Shown here in pieces: positions 15,212-23,345 of a stretch of DNA of 64,000 bases; position 1 is the first letter of the stretch, and every line of letters begins with the position of its first letter. The notes below the pieces were generated by a model. It was not told where the DNA came from. It saw nothing but the letters and a program-made list of their open reading frames with translations, and searched no databases. This DNA is from an uncultured Acidimicrobiales bacterium (GTDB lineage Bacteria > Actinomycetota > Acidimicrobiia > Acidimicrobiales > SZUA-35), in NCBI GenBank assembly GCA_938029215.1, contig CALHFG010000046.1, positions 1-64,000 on the forward strand. Direction: 5' to 3'. The position numbers were made by a program, and so were the translations under genes.

Positions 15212-16567
15212 GTGAGTGAGATCGTGACGGGTGGCAAACCCGACGCCAGCGACCGAGGCCAGCCCAATTCAGGGAACCGCCCGCCGTCGGTTGATCGACT
15301 CGCTCGGTCGATCGCCTCGTCTGGGCTCCCCCACACGTTGTGCGTCGAGGTGGCCCGTGAGGCAATCGATTCTCAACAAATCGACATCGTTGACCAGCTT
15401 GCCCGTATCCGCCTCCGGCAGCTCTTGACGCCGGTCATCAACGCCACCGGCACGCTATTGCACACCAACCTCGGTCGAGCGCCCGTAAGCATTCGGTCCC
15501 AAGCGACCTTCGCCAACGTGGAACTCGATCTTGCCACCGGCGCCCGCGGTTCTCGGCAGAGAACGATCGGCGATATCGCCGCGACGGCCTGCGGCGCCGA
15601 AGCGGCGCTCGTGGTCAACAACTGCGCGTCGGCGTTGATGCTTGTGCTGGCCGGACTCGCGAGCGGGCGCGGTGCGGCAGTAAGCCGCGGCGAATTGGTG
15701 GAGATCGGCGGAGCCTTCAGGGTTCCCGATGTAATGAAACAGTCCGGAGCCCAACTCGTCGAAGTCGGCACCACAAACCGAACGAGGCTGTCCGACTTCG
15801 CGAGCGCCTTTCGCGTCGCCGACATCGCCGTTGTCCTTAGCGTGCATCAGTCCAACTACAAGATCTCCGGTTTCACCGAACAGACCAGCGTTACCGACCT
15901 TGCGACGCTGGGAGTACCCGTCATCGCCGACATCGGTTCCGGGCTGCTCGATTCTGGTTGTCCGTGGCTCGATGGTCCACCGCCGGCATGGCTTGCCGAG
16001 GAACCCGCGGCGCGGCAAACACTCGAGGCCGGCGCTGACCTTGTCCTGTTCAGCGGAGACAAGCTGCTCGGCGGACCCCAAGCTGGCATCATCGCAGGTC
16101 GACGAGACCTCGTTGAACAATGCGGGCGGCATCCCCTGGCCCGCGCTCTCCGTCCGGGCGGACTCGTGATCGAAGCGCTACAACAGACCCTGCTGGCCTA
16201 CCTCGAACGTGACCACGAGGCAATCCCCTTCTGGAAGATGGCAAACGAATCCCAACCGTCGGTTCGAAACCGGGCCCAAGCCGTTGCCGACTCGATCAAC
16301 AGGACCAACGAGACTGGCGACCCTGCCCACCCCATGGTGAAGGTCGTCGACACCGACAGCGTTCCCGGTGGTGGCACCCTCCCTGGGCGCACAATTGCCA
16401 GCGCGGGGATCGCCGTAGCGCGGGATATCACCGAACAGCTTCGCAACTGGGACGTACCGATTGTCGCTCGGGTCCAGGATGGGCGCACCATCTGTGATCT
16501 CCGAACCGTCGATCCTTCCCAAGAGCCCGATCTCATCGATGCGCTCGATGCGGCTCTGCATCCATGA
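15212..16567 (+). CDS. selA: L-seryl-tRNA(Sec) selenium transferase
   Basis: PLP enzyme that converts Ser-tRNA(Sec) to Sec-tRNA(Sec) using selenophosphate. The 451-residue length is typical. Diagnostic stretches are NATGTLLHTNLGRAP, the PLP-lysine motif SGDKLLGGPQAGI, and VEVGTTNRTRLSDF. GTG start at 15212. It overlaps selB by 4 nt, forming a selAB operon. selD (selenophosphate synthetase) and a tRNA-Sec gene are not visible in this window and would have to lie elsewhere in the genome. Confidence 0.96.
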   Translation: MSEIVTGGKPDASDRGQPNSGNRPPSVDRLARSIASSGLPHTLCVEVAREAIDSQQIDIVDQLARIRLRQLLTPVINATGTLLHTNLGRAPVSIRSQATFANVELDLATGARGSRQRTIGDIAATACGAEAALVVNNCASALMLVLAGLASGRGAAVSRGELVEIGGAFRVPDVMKQSGAQLVEVGTTNRTRLSDFASAFRVADIAVVLSVHQSNYKISGFTEQTSVTDLATLGVPVIADIGSGLLDSGCPWLDGPPPAWLAEEPAARQTLEAGADLVLFSGDKLLGGPQAGIIAGRRDLVEQCGRHPLARALRPGGLVIEALQQTLLAYLERDHEAIPFWKMANESQPSVRNRAQAVADSINRTNETGDPAHPMVKVVDTDSVPGGGTLPGRTIASAGIAVARDITEQLRNWDVPIVARVQDGRTICDLRTVDPSQEPDLIDALDAALHP

Positions 16568-18282
16568 CGGTCATTGCGACCGCGGGACACGTCGACCACG
16601 GGAAGTCCACCCTCGTTCGAGCCCTCACCGGCACCGACCCTGACCGCCTCGCCGAGGAGAAGGAGCGGGGGCTTACGATCGACCTTGGCTTCGCCAATCT
16701 CGGATTGTCCCGCAAGCGATCGCTCAGCCTCATCGATGTGCCGGGCCACATCCGGTTCCTTCGCAACATGCTGGCGGGCGTTGGAGCCGTCCAAGGCTGC
16801 CTCTTCGTCGTCTCCGCGACCGAAGGATGGAAGCCCCAGAGCGAGGAGCACCTTCGCATTCTCGACTTGCTCGGCATAGAGCACGCGGTGATCGCGGTCA
16901 CCATGGCAGATCTCGTCGATAGTGAGCTGCTCGAGCTGGCAATCCTCGATATCGAAGACCACGTAGAGGGCACGTTCGCTCAGGGAGCGTCGATCATCCC
17001 GGTTTCCGGAGTCACTGGAATTGGAATAGATGACCTCAAAACCGCCTTGGCTGATCTGTTCGACGCCGTCGGCCGGGCAAAAAACCGAAAGGCTCCGCGC
17101 CTTTGGGTTGACCGCTCATTTGCTCCAACGGGGACCGGCACCGTGGTCACCGGAACCCTCATGGACGGCGAATTGGCCGTGGGTGATCACATCACCGTGA
17201 TACCGACCCATGACCAGGGCCGGGTTCGAACACTCCAGACCCACCACACCTCGGTGGAGTCGATCAAGCCCGGCAACCGAGTAGCCATCAATCTCAGCGG
17301 CGTGAACCACGCAGCTGTGCGGCGAGGAGATGTGTTGGTTCACCCCGACCGATGGCACAGCGCATCAATCATCGATGCCGAGGTGCGCGTGCTTCCTCAA
17401 ATGCCGCAGCCGCTGACTCGTAAGGGTGCGTTCGTCGCCTACATCGGGTCGGGCGAGTTTCCGGCCCGGGTGCGCCTCCTGGGCACCGTCGAGCAGATTG
17501 AGCCTGGTTCGAGCGGCAAGATCCGGCTCTACCTCGACCGTCCCGTCCCCGCGTTGCCGGGCGATCGCTTCATCCTTCGCGAGTCGGGTCGATCTCAGAC
17601 TGTCGGTGGTGGCCGGTTCCTCGACGTCGATCCGGTAGTCCCTGCCAAGCGCGCCAACCCCGACGGCCATCCCGACCGTGTGGTCGCCGAGCGCGGATGG
17701 ATCGAGGCATCGTTGTTCGCCAAGCTCACCGGCGAGGAGCGCCCTGCAACGTTGAGCAAGTGGATCGTAAGCCCAGAAGCACTTGCCACAACCGAAACTG
17801 CTGTCCGGGAACGGATTGCCGCTGCCGGTCAGCTCGGTCTCGATGTAGCGCTCCTCGACGACCGCGAGCGGGCGGTCGTGGAAACCCGTGACGACATCGT
17901 GGTCAGCGACGGACAGGTAACGATTGGCGAAGTCGTCTCAGAATTTTCCGACCACCCGTGGCTCGCCGAATTGAACGAAGATCCCTTCCACCCCATGAAA
18001 CCGGACGAGGTCGACCTCGACCGCGGCGAAGTGCGGGCCATGGTCCGGCAGGGGCTTGTAATAGAAACCGAAGGGATCTACTTCAGCGCCGCCGCAATCG
18101 AGCGAGCAGCAGATCTGCTTCGTGCTCGACTTCAAGAAGCGCCCGAAGGCGTTACTGTCGCCGACGTCCGAGACATGCTCAACACGAGCAGAAAGTTCGT
18201 CTTGGCACTGCTCGCCCACTTCGATGCCAACGGCCGGACCCGCCGGCGCGGGGACTATCGAATCGCGGGGCCGCGACTCTAG
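16564..18282 (+). CDS. selB: Selenocysteine-specific elongation factor
   Basis: GTPase that delivers Sec-tRNA(Sec) to the ribosome at UGA codons marked by a SECIS hairpin. The N-terminal EF-Tu-like G domain has GHVDHGKST (8-16) and DVPGHIRFLRNM. Beta-barrel domains 2 and 3 follow, and C-terminal winged-helix repeats (residues about 380-572, ending GDYRIAGPRL) bind the SECIS RNA. Length 572 is slightly short of E. coli SelB (614). ATG overlaps the selA stop. No gene in the window shows an in-frame UGA with obvious continuation, so the client selenoproteins are elsewhere. Confidence 0.96.
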   Translation: MTVIATAGHVDHGKSTLVRALTGTDPDRLAEEKERGLTIDLGFANLGLSRKRSLSLIDVPGHIRFLRNMLAGVGAVQGCLFVVSATEGWKPQSEEHLRILDLLGIEHAVIAVTMADLVDSELLELAILDIEDHVEGTFAQGASIIPVSGVTGIGIDDLKTALADLFDAVGRAKNRKAPRLWVDRSFAPTGTGTVVTGTLMDGELAVGDHITVIPTHDQGRVRTLQTHHTSVESIKPGNRVAINLSGVNHAAVRRGDVLVHPDRWHSASIIDAEVRVLPQMPQPLTRKGAFVAYIGSGEFPARVRLLGTVEQIEPGSSGKIRLYLDRPVPALPGDRFILRESGRSQTVGGGRFLDVDPVVPAKRANPDGHPDRVVAERGWIEASLFAKLTGEERPATLSKWIVSPEALATTETAVRERIAAAGQLGLDVALLDDRERAVVETRDDIVVSDGQVTIGEVVSEFSDHPWLAELNEDPFHPMKPDEVDLDRGEVRAMVRQGLVIETEGIYFSAAAIERAADLLRARLQEAPEGVTVADVRDMLNTSRKFVLALLAHFDANGRTRRRGDYRIAGPRL

Positions 18283-18295
18283 GTACTTTGATAGC

Positions 18296-18310
18296 CCTTG
18301 CGGAGCAAGG
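18296..18310. terminator. Possible short hairpin between convergent selB and whiB-type gene
   Basis: CCTTGC-GGA-GCAAGG forms a perfect 6-bp stem in the 30-nt gap between the stops of two convergent genes. There is no T tract on either side, so efficient intrinsic termination is doubtful. Confidence 0.35.
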
Positions 18311-18312
18311 AG

Positions 18313-18618
18313 TTAGCCCTTCAGAGAAATCAAAACCGCACGTCGTTCCTTGGCGGTATGACCACCCCAGATTCCGTGCTGTTCATTGCGTTTCAGGGCG
18401 ATCGCCAGACAGGTCTCTTCGATACTGCAGGTCTTGCAGATTTCCTTGGCCCGAGCCTCCCGGCGTCGCTTCGCTCGTCGAGTCTCAGAGACCGTAGGAG
18501 GAAAGAAGATCTCTTGATGTGGCCCCCGACACGCGGCCAACGACCAGATGGGTTCGCCTACTGGGCCCGATGTGTTCACGCTTTGTTGCGTCGTTGCAAC
18601 CGATGAAATGGCGGACAT
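18313..18618 (-). CDS. WhiB-family [4Fe-4S] transcriptional regulator
   Basis: Actinobacteria-specific Fe-S regulator. Four cluster cysteines are present: Cys30, Cys61, Cys64 and Cys70 (C-x30-C-x2-C-x5-C). The G(I/V)WGG turn is at 82-86 (GIWGG), followed by the basic segment TAKERR. The 101-residue length is typical. A strong GGGGGG-type Shine-Dalgarno lies 7 nt before the ATG. The neighbouring Get3-like ATPase pair recalls the mycobacterial whiB4-Rv3680-Rv3679 neighbourhood, so a WhiB4-like redox-sensing role is a reasonable but unproven guess. Confidence 0.93.
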   Translation of the reverse strand: MSAISSVATTQQSVNTSGPVGEPIWSLAACRGPHQEIFFPPTVSETRRAKRRREARAKEICKTCSIEETCLAIALKRNEQHGIWGGHTAKERRAVLISLKG

Positions 18619-18757
18619 ATCCGCACCCCCCTTCTTGTCAGAGGCACGCTACAGGTCCTGTGACGAAGAACACAATCGCCACTGGACATTTGTTCAATTT
18701 TTGAAGCAATTTTTTGGGAAGATTGCCCAAAGTCCAGCGCCCAAAGGGGTCTAAGCG

Positions 18758-20050
18758 CTAAATAGTCGCAGGTTCAACGACAAGCTGCACGCCCTTTGTT
18801 GCCACAACCTTGACCGTTTGACCCGCTGCGATCTTCCCTTCCGCTGCGGTAGCCGACCAGCGGGCGTCCGACATCTTGACCTCGCCGGACAGGCCCTGTT
18901 CGAGATCGGTTAAGGCCATCGCCTGGCTCCCCACCATCCATCGCCGACCGATCACCGGACTCGAGAATCGGGTTCGAACCATCGTTGGCATGCCGAGATA
19001 CGCATACAGGATGGCTCCGACGATGCCCACAGCACCGGTAACCCAGCTCATAGTGATGCCGTCCCAGATGAAAAACGTTCCCAGCGTGAATAGCCCAAGT
19101 CCAACAATCGTGTAGGCCCGCGGAAGGTTGGTCTGCACATCGATCGCCATAGCGAAGAACGACAGCACCAAACAGACCAGACCAACGGTCCTAAACGGCA
19201 ACGTTGCGAGTCCGTAGGTTCCGGCCAAGGTCATCAGCAAACCCAGAACGCCAGCGACACCAACACCTGCGGTGAACAACTCGAACAGCAACAGACCGAG
19301 GCCGCCGGTGAAGAACAGATAGGTGATCTCCGGGCTGGCGACCGTGTGAAAAATCTGACTAGTAATCGGGATCTTCAAGAACTCTTGGTTCACGCTCGAC
19401 ACCGTGTCGCCCGCGGCGTTCTGCTGAAGGTCATAGCCCTCCAGCCCCACGAGGAACGTGGGGAGAGTCGACTGAATAGCCACCAGGGGGTCATCGGTGA
19501 CCCCCTCACCCGGAATCTCGGTAACCAACGAAGGGTCGGGTTCATCGGCGATTCCGAGATCCATCGCTTCACGAGCGCCAATCACTTGATCGCGCAGGCG
19601 CTCGGTGGCGGAGCCAAACGCGGGCTCGAACCCAGCGGGCAGCCGCGATTCGCCCGTCTTGCCGATTCGCGACCCGCCGGCCACGCCAACGAGATCGACA
19701 ACACTTGAGAGTTCCGCAGTAGCTCCTTCGGCTGCGCTACCGCTTGGCCCTACCCAGTAGCCGGTCTGAACCGTGGTGTCCCGTAGGCGGGTAGCGAGCT
19801 CTGCAAAGCGATCGTCATCAACGACCGCGCCCAAGGAGTCCACCTGCAGCACGATCGCAAGCGCTCCTTGTTCTTCGGCCCGATCGATCTCGGAAAGCAG
19901 AAAGTCGGTCAGGACCGCGTCGAGCAAACCCGACACCTCGATGATGCGAACATCGTTGCGATCGCCTTGTTCCGCCTCCTGGGCAGCGACCACGGTCGAG
20001 GCCAGTCCGCTGAGACCAGCCATGGCAAGCAAAGTGAGGGCTAGCCTCAC
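18758..20050 (-). CDS. NfeD-family membrane protein (ClpP-class, with C-terminal OB domain)
   Basis: The product has an N-terminal signal or anchor (VRLALTLLAMAGLSG), a ClpP/SppA-like domain (about residues 30-240, DVRIIEVSGLLDAVL, then ALAIVLQVDSLGAVV), a run of membrane helices (about 265-370) and a C-terminal NfeD OB-fold. NfeD proteins associate with stomatin-like partners; none is adjacent here. The usual catalytic Ser in SPGG-type motifs is not evident, so protease activity is doubtful. The GTG start at 20050 leaves 5 nt to the divergent ATPase start; longer starts would overlap that gene. Confidence 0.85.
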   Translation of the reverse strand: MRLALTLLAMAGLSGLASTVVAAQEAEQGDRNDVRIIEVSGLLDAVLTDFLLSEIDRAEEQGALAIVLQVDSLGAVVDDDRFAELATRLRDTTVQTGYWVGPSGSAAEGATAELSSVVDLVGVAGGSRIGKTGESRLPAGFEPAFGSATERLRDQVIGAREAMDLGIADEPDPSLVTEIPGEGVTDDPLVAIQSTLPTFLVGLEGYDLQQNAAGDTVSSVNQEFLKIPITSQIFHTVASPEITYLFFTGGLGLLLFELFTAGVGVAGVLGLLMTLAGTYGLATLPFRTVGLVCLVLSFFAMAIDVQTNLPRAYTIVGLGLFTLGTFFIWDGITMSWVTGAVGIVGAILYAYLGMPTMVRTRFSSPVIGRRWMVGSQAMALTDLEQGLSGEVKMSDARWSATAAEGKIAAGQTVKVVATKGVQLVVEPATI

Positions 20051-20055
20051 CAGTA

Positions 20056-20970
20056 ATGAGTGTCGAAGACGTCGTCGGGGCATCGGGGGTCCTGATCGTG
20101 GCCGGCAAGGGCGGAGTAGGTAAGACAACGGTAGGCGCAACCGCCGCGCTCGCGGCTGCCCGAGAGGGTGCAAAAGTTCACCTTGTTGAACTAGAAGGGC
20201 AAAGCCACCTCGGCGCACTGTTCGGGTTCGGCCAGCTGGAGTTCGAACCCAAGCTGCTCCACAGCACCTCGGCAGGAGGTTCGATTTGGGGTCGTCGTAT
20301 CACGCCCGACGAAGCGCTCCTCGACTATCTCGGGGCCCATGGCCTTGACCGAATCACAGGACGGTTAAGCACGACAGGCATCATCGACGTCATAACCACA
20401 GCCGCTGTCGGACTACGGGATCTGATGGCCCTCGGCAAAATCCGACAGATCTCCAACCGAGGTGATGCCGATCTCGTGGTCGTTGATGGTCCCGCAGCCG
20501 GCCACGCTATTTCATTCCTGAGAACACCCGCCGGACTGGCGCGAGCAAGCCTTGGCGGGCCCGTTCACAGCCAGGCCGAATCGGCGCTGGAGTTTCTGGC
20601 CGACGAGTCGCGCTGCAGAGTCCAGCTGGTCTGCGTGCCGGCGGTTACGCCGGTCACCGAATGTATCGACACCGCCTATTCGCTCGAGGACGAGGTGGGA
20701 GTTGCGCTTGCCCCCGTGGTGATCAACCAGACCGAGAAGGTGCTGTCCGGTCTGGTCTCGGCATCGAAGGAGGCCAAACTGCCTCAACCGGCCAGTGCGG
20801 TGGTGGGACGACGGGTGGCATCGGCCCGAATCCAAAGGTCTCAGATATCGCGACTCGCCGAGGGGCTTCCGCTCCGCCAGATTCATCTCCCGCGGCTCTA
20901 TCAGGCCAGCCTGAATCACCAGTCGATCGGCCGGTTGGCCGATGCGTACGAGGAGCGGCACGATGGGTAG
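20056..20970 (+). CDS. ArsA/Get3-like ATPase, first of a pair
   Basis: P-loop ATPase of the anion-transporting/Get3 class. The deviant Walker A is GKGGVGKTT at residues 17-25, and DGPAAGHAISFLRTP is the switch region. At 304 residues it is shorter than its partner and lacks an evident arsenite-binding Cys cluster, so arsenite transport is unlikely. The arrangement of two unequal ATPases next to a WhiB gene matches mycobacterial Rv3679/Rv3680, described as bacterial Get3-like proteins. It overlaps the second gene by 8 nt. Its promoter must lie inside the 5' end of the divergent NfeD gene. Confidence 0.88.
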   Translation: MSVEDVVGASGVLIVAGKGGVGKTTVGATAALAAAREGAKVHLVELEGQSHLGALFGFGQLEFEPKLLHSTSAGGSIWGRRITPDEALLDYLGAHGLDRITGRLSTTGIIDVITTAAVGLRDLMALGKIRQISNRGDADLVVVDGPAAGHAISFLRTPAGLARASLGGPVHSQAESALEFLADESRCRVQLVCVPAVTPVTECIDTAYSLEDEVGVALAPVVINQTEKVLSGLVSASKEAKLPQPASAVVGRRVASARIQRSQISRLAEGLPLRQIHLPRLYQASLNHQSIGRLADAYEERHDG

Positions 20971-22012
20971 CCCGAAGCCACTCCATCTCCGTTGGTCCAA
21001 AGCCGAGGCGATCGTTCTTCTCGGCGCTGGCGGTGTCGGCAAGACCAGCACGTCGGCTGCCCTCGGGATCGCTGCTGCCCAATCGGGTCGGCGGGCGGTT
21101 GTACTCACCGTCGACCCAGCCCGCCGTTTGGTGGAAACCCTCGGGCTTGGCTCCACCTATCCGTCCGAAGTGGTAGAAGTACCAGGGATTGGGGCTCGTC
21201 GCGGCGGAACGCTTCACGCCACGATGCTCGACCCTGGCCACACGCTCGCCACTCTGGTCGACGAGTTTGCTCCCAGCCCCGCCCGAGCGGCCGCCATTCA
21301 CCGCAACCGACTGTTTCAAAGTCTCACCACCTCGCTGTCCGGGCTGAGCGAGTACATGGCAGCGGAGCGTTTTCGGCAACTTCTGCACGACCCACGGTTC
21401 GACATGGTCATCGTGGACACTCCACCTGCTCAGAACGGCGTCGATGTGCTTGACGCGCCCGAGCGAATGACGAACCTGCTCGACCACCGCATCTACCGGA
21501 CGTTGCTCGCCCCGAGGACCGGTCTCCTGCGCACACTGAACGCAGCCACGCAATTGGCAGCCCGGGCAATCGGCAAGGTCGTCGGGGCATCCCTGCTGTC
21601 CGATGTCATCGAATTCTTCGCCCTGTTCGAGGGAATGGACCAGGGATTCGGCACTCGGGCCGCCGAAGTAGATGCCCTTTTAGCGTCGGCGCGTACCCGA
21701 TTTGCGTTGGTCAGCACGCCTCGGCCCGAGCCGCTCCGCACCGCCACATGGCTCAGCGATCAACTCCGCGATCGCTCGATCGTTCCGGATGCCCTCATCA
21801 TCAACCGCCAGGTCACCCCGGTCCCAGCCGCCACATCGTCGATGCATCCGGCGATCCAGGTAGCAATAGAGGATCACAATGCGTCGGCGTTAAGCGAGGC
21901 CGACGTGCTGGATAACAGCCCGCTGGTGCAGGGCTACCAGACCACGACCATTCCCGACTCTGCCGAGGAAGACCCGCTGAGTGCACTGCTAGAAATGGCG
22001 AGCCACCTCTAA
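20963..22012 (+). CDS. ArsA/Get3-like ATPase, second of a pair
   Basis: The start at ATG 20963 follows AGGAG by 7 nt and overlaps the upstream stop. The protein is 349 residues with Walker A GAGGVGKTSTSA, LTVDPARRL, and VIDTPP-type VIVDTPPAQNG. It likely heterodimerises with the upstream ATPase; a role in membrane-protein targeting or in envelope integrity is inferred from the mycobacterial pair. No tail-anchor or arsenic operon genes are adjacent. Confidence 0.88.
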   Translation: MGSPKPLHLRWSKAEAIVLLGAGGVGKTSTSAALGIAAAQSGRRAVVLTVDPARRLVETLGLGSTYPSEVVEVPGIGARRGGTLHATMLDPGHTLATLVDEFAPSPARAAAIHRNRLFQSLTTSLSGLSEYMAAERFRQLLHDPRFDMVIVDTPPAQNGVDVLDAPERMTNLLDHRIYRTLLAPRTGLLRTLNAATQLAARAIGKVVGASLLSDVIEFFALFEGMDQGFGTRAAEVDALLASARTRFALVSTPRPEPLRTATWLSDQLRDRSIVPDALIINRQVTPVPAATSSMHPAIQVAIEDHNASALSEADVLDNSPLVQGYQTTTIPDSAEEDPLSALLEMASHL

Positions 22013-22018
22013 GGCTGG

Positions 22019-22243
22019 TCAGCTGATGGAGAGTGCTGTCATTACGCCGTCGGAGAGTCCGCCGTCGGCGTGGCATTGGCAGCTACACACCCACGGTGAC
22101 CGACCATGACGATCCTCCCACACTCCTTCACAGCCGTGGTGAAGACGGGCCTTTTCGCCACTCGGACGAGCGGTGAGTCCATAGAGCGCGGGGTCGCATT
22201 TGCCTCCGAGATGGGTGGCTGCGGCGGTGCATTTCGTTGACAT
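22019..22243 (-). CDS. Candidate small Cys/His-rich protein (74 aa)
   Basis: From ATG 22243 the product is 74 residues with CTAAATHLGGKC, a later LHHGCEGVW and a terminal CSCQCH cluster, a pattern of paired cysteines and histidines suggestive of a zinc-binding mini-domain. The ORF extends upstream to 22336 without these features. No strong Shine-Dalgarno is seen. It lies in the 368-nt gap 22013-22380, convergent with the ATPase pair. The remaining upstream 140 nt shows nothing else I can identify. Treated as plausible rather than proven. Confidence 0.5.
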   Translation of the reverse strand: MSTKCTAAATHLGGKCDPALYGLTARPSGEKARLHHGCEGVWEDRHGRSPWVCSCQCHADGGLSDGVMTALSIS

Positions 22244-22380
22244 GCTGAGAACTTCGGCCGGCCCGTCATCGCATCTTGAGGGATCTGGCGGCGTACCCCA
22301 AATCTGGTACGCGAATCCCGTGAGTCGCGGCTCCAACGACTCAATTGCGCTAGGTAGGTTTCTCTACCGAAAAGACCCGA

Positions 22381-22731
22381 CTATTCGTCTTCTTCGGGGT
22401 CAAGAAGCGCTTCTTCGGCTTCTTCAACGCTGTCGGAGACCGGCACGATTCGGTCGAATCCTGTGGTGTGCAGCAGCCGAACCAACTGGGGCTTGTTACA
22501 CGCAACAGCCACTGCATGTTCGGCCTCTCGCGAGAGCCGAATACCACCGATGAGGGCACCGAGACCAGCGGAATCCATAAACGAGACCTGGGAGAGATCG
22601 ATAAGGAGATCTCCCTGCTCAGCGAGCCGTGCGAGGGCTTCGCGAAAGGTGCCTACCGTGTAGGCGTCAAGTTCCCCTGATGGCTGGATCAGGGTGTATC
22701 CGTCATTCTCTTCGATGTTGATTTCGAGCAC
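22381..22731 (-). CDS. STAS-domain anti-sigma factor antagonist
   Basis: A 116-residue single-domain protein of the SpoIIAA/RsbV type. The core is LIDLSQVSFMDSAGLGALIGG, with Ser in DSAGLG as the expected phosphorylation site of a partner-switching kinase. It ends with an acidic tail (EEAEEALLDPEEDE). The GTG start at 22731 has GGAGG five bases upstream; the longer ORF to 22779 would bury that site. No cognate RsbW-like kinase is visible here. It is divergent from a lone receiver gene. Confidence 0.9.
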   Translation of the reverse strand: MLEINIEENDGYTLIQPSGELDAYTVGTFREALARLAEQGDLLIDLSQVSFMDSAGLGALIGGIRLSREAEHAVAVACNKPQLVRLLHTTGFDRIVPVSDSVEEAEEALLDPEEDE

Positions 22732-22809
22732 GATGGCCTCCACTTCGACCGCGACGCTTAGGCCGATGTCAGGCCACATGCTACTCCCGTCGGTGATAAC
22801 CTGCGCCTA

Positions 22810-23205
22810 GTGACCGATGTGCTGCTCGCAACAGACTCAGATGCCCTCTTCGCTTCCGTCGACGCCGCGCTCGCCAGCGACGACACCAGCGTGTACCGGG
22901 TACGTCGAGGACAGGATGTGCTTCCCGTCGTCGAAGAGAAGAACCCGGACCTCGTGATCCTCGATTTACAGATCGGGAACATGGGTGGAGTAGCAGCGTG
23001 TTTGGCGGTTCGTCAGGAAGAGGGCATGGATCGTCTTGCCCCCCGACCGGTGGCGCTCCTGCTCGACAAGGCGTCCGATACCTACATCGCTCAGCAGGCA
23101 CGAGCCGATGGATGGCTTGTGAAGCCGCTGGACCCGTTACGACTGCGGTCCCTCGCGAACACGTTGCTGGAAAATGGCACGCTATTTGAGGGCTTGGGCA
23201 GTTAG
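22810..23205 (+). CDS. Stand-alone response-regulator receiver domain
   Basis: A 131-residue CheY-like domain with no output domain. The phospho-acceptor is Asp52 in LVILDLQIG and the conserved Lys is in WLVKPLDP near residue 105. The N-terminal acidic pair is weak (ATDSD instead of DD/DE), so phosphorylation may be altered. GTG start. It lies between the divergent STAS gene and tRNA-Pro, which begins 18 nt after its stop. Confidence 0.85.
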   Translation: MTDVLLATDSDALFASVDAALASDDTSVYRVRRGQDVLPVVEEKNPDLVILDLQIGNMGGVAACLAVRQEEGMDRLAPRPVALLLDKASDTYIAQQARADGWLVKPLDPLRLRSLANTLLENGTLFEGLGS

Positions 23206-23223
23206 CCTGGAGCTCACACAACA

Positions 23224-23297
23224 CGGGTTGTGGCGCAGGTTGGTAGCGCGCCTCGTTCGGGACGAGGAGGTCGGGAGTTCAAATCTCCCCAACCCGA
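23224..23297 (+). tRNA. tRNA-Pro (anticodon CGG)
   Basis: A cloverleaf is readable by hand: acceptor CGGGTTG pairs with CAACCCG; D arm GCGC/GCGC; anticodon stem CCTCG/CGAGG with loop TTCGGGA (anticodon CGG); a five-base variable loop; T arm GGGAG/CTCCC with TTCAAAT; discriminator A. C1-G72 is characteristic of tRNA-Pro. The 3' CCA is not encoded. Length 74 nt. Confidence 0.95.
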
Positions 23298-23345
23298 CGT
23301 ACTTTCTGGCCGTTCACCGCCTGGTGACATCGTTCGGAGGTTCAC

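Noticed and set aside
20056-22012. Arsenic-resistance ATPase assignment
   Set aside because: No arsenite-binding Cys cluster and no ars genes nearby; a Get3-like pair fits better.
23224-23297. Possible integration site at tRNA-Pro
   Set aside because: No integrase, no direct repeat of the tRNA 3' end within the following sequence, and ordinary genes follow.
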